Source: Morella rubra
Lineage: Eukaryota > Streptophyta > Magnoliopsida > Fagales > Myricaceae
Direction: 5' to 3'
Assembly: GCA_003952965.2 (NCBI GenBank)
Contig: CM025849.1
Location: 25,559,354 to 25,623,353 of the forward strand
DNA: 64,000 nucleotides
The position numbers and the translations under genes were made by a program. The notes below the pieces were generated by a model. It worked only from the letters and a program-made list of their open reading frames with translations. It did no database searches and had not been told where the DNA came from. Numbering within the stretch: the stretch's first letter is position 1; the number at the start of each line of letters is the position of its first letter. Shown here one piece after another: positions 63,100-64,000 of the stretch.

Positions 63100-63265
63100 T
63101 TTTCTGCTTCGGCTTATATTCCAATATCTTTTTATAAATTCTAACAATTTTTTTACTACAAAATTCAGTATATTTTTCATATATTTTTCTGCTTCATTTA
63201 TATTCAATATCTTTTTATAAATTCTAACAATTTTTTTACTACAAAATTCAATATATTTTTCATCC
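63100..63265. repeat. Tandem duplication of an ~83-bp unit, right arm
   Basis: Mirror of 17101-17265. Two copies of an AT-rich unit, with a few small differences from the left pair that change the local open frame. Confidence 0.75.
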
Positions 63266-63341
63266 AGTTTGATAGTTTTTTTAAAAACTTGAAACAACTT
63301 TTTCATCTGAAAAACCTACACTGTCACTAACTAAAATCTTA

Positions 63342-63554
63342 GGCCATGTTCGGATTGATCTCAAAAAATTTTCAAAAATTTTCTACAATCAATTCTTCAT
63401 CAATTTCAAAACCTTTTTATAAACTCTAATAACTTTTTACAAACTCCAACAACTTTTTATAAACTCCAACAAATTTTTCACCAATCTCAAGAGAATCTAT
63501 ACTAAAAAAAAAACAAACACAAAAAATATTTTCAAAACCAAACCAAACATAACC
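63342..63554. mobile_element. MITE-like element 1, right arm
   Basis: Partner of 16811-17021 (213 against 211 bp). By eye it differs at roughly one base in ten, more than the surrounding DNA. Ends GGCCATGTTCGGAT and the complement of GGTTATGTTTGGTT. Confidence 0.45.
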
Positions 63555-64000
63555 TTGATCATCCAAATACTGAAACACGGGCTTGCAGTAACTCAGAACC
63601 TAGAGGGACAAAAAAAGATCAGAGTTTTCTATGCCAACAAGATATATCCTATAGAGAAAAGTAGTCGATTCTGATTCGAAAATTGTATCACGTCTCAAAA
63701 TTCGAACTTGTTTCGTGGCTAACCGAAACCCACCTGTTCTCCATGAAACTCGAAAAGGTCCGGCCACAATTCTGATCAAAGGAAAGGAAAGGCTAAGACC
63801 AAAGCCTCTACCCGGAGTTCCACCGCCACTTAACTGATTCCTTCTGCATATGTCTGTCGTGCTAAGCACAACTCAGCAGAAGGTCACACGCACGTGACTA
63901 ATCACATTGTCAATCGCAAAGCCGCCACAGACTGGGTAGGGCGGCGCTGAAATTATCTAATTCTCCGATGACAAATTATCTAATCACATTGCGAATCTTT

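Larger units (their letters stand above)
41101..64000 (-). repeat. Right arm of giant inverted repeat (cut by window end)
   Basis: Reverse complement of 16370-40954 without the 1.73-kb tandem duplication found on the left. Pairing continues to the last base of the window, so the arm is at least 22.9 kb and its outer end is unseen. Arm-specific changes include a 12-bp tandem duplication near 52505-52530, a one-base deletion in the EOL2-like first exon, and longer MITE-like repeats near 62732-62978. Confidence 0.97.
55133..64000. other. Gene-poor outer part of right arm
   Basis: Mirror of the left gene-poor region. It has the same row of unrecognised frames, now on the + strand (56068-56301, 56501-56755, 57652-57906, 58207-58470), and a TATA-like TATAAAAG at 56002-56009 preceding ATGGCGTGGAAG with a GTAAGT donor at 56075. 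Past about 59.8 kb the sequence differs increasingly from the left arm. The window ends inside the arm. Confidence 0.4.

Noticed and set aside
16370-64000. Palindrome as a transposon with very long terminal inverted repeats
   Set aside because: No transposase, no target duplication and no recognised element ends. The arms carry ordinary host genes with introns.

Overview
The window is nuclear DNA of a eudicot plant, probably a woody rosid, though I cannot name the species. The evidence is AT-rich intergenic DNA, GT-AG introns, CT-rich leaders and proteins of plant-specific families. There are no bacterial, organellar or viral genes.

Part 1 (1-16369) is ordinary single-copy DNA. It holds a complete ubiquitin-activating enzyme E1 gene (UBA1, + strand, six coding exons). 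Tail to tail with it lies a ten-exon gene for a ubiquitin-like plus leucine-rich-repeat protein (homologue of Arabidopsis At2g30105, - strand). After 3 kb of AT-rich DNA comes an intronless glutaredoxin-domain/cysteine-rich gene (+). The E1 and Ubl-LRR genes are also neighbours in Arabidopsis, so this pair is old microsynteny.

Part 2 (16370-64000) is one very large inverted repeat. Bases 16370-40954 recur in reverse complement at 41101-64000, around an unpaired 146-bp spacer (40955-41100). The right arm is still pairing when the window stops. Each arm carries, from outside in: about 9 kb with no recognised gene (MITE-like elements, a hAT-like element, a SINE-like repeat); a nine-exon gene for an MRH1/MDIS1-type receptor pseudokinase; a convergent four-exon gene of the ETO1/EOL family (BTB-TPR adaptors that send ACC synthase for degradation); and about 2.2 kb of upstream DNA reaching the spacer. 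The two EOL copies are therefore head to head across the centre.

The arms are nearly identical inside and visibly more diverged toward their outer ends. The left arm alone has a 1.73-kb partial tandem duplication inside the EOL gene. Each EOL copy has its own one-base indel in coding sequence. The palindrome could be a real inverted duplication, or two haplotypes (or a fold-back read) joined by the assembler. The mirrored sequence alone cannot decide, and this is the main point to settle. If it is real, the plant carries paired head-to-head EOL genes and paired MRH1-like genes on arms of at least 23 kb.

Exons were placed by hand from reading-frame continuity, family protein sequence as I remember it, and GT-AG borders.
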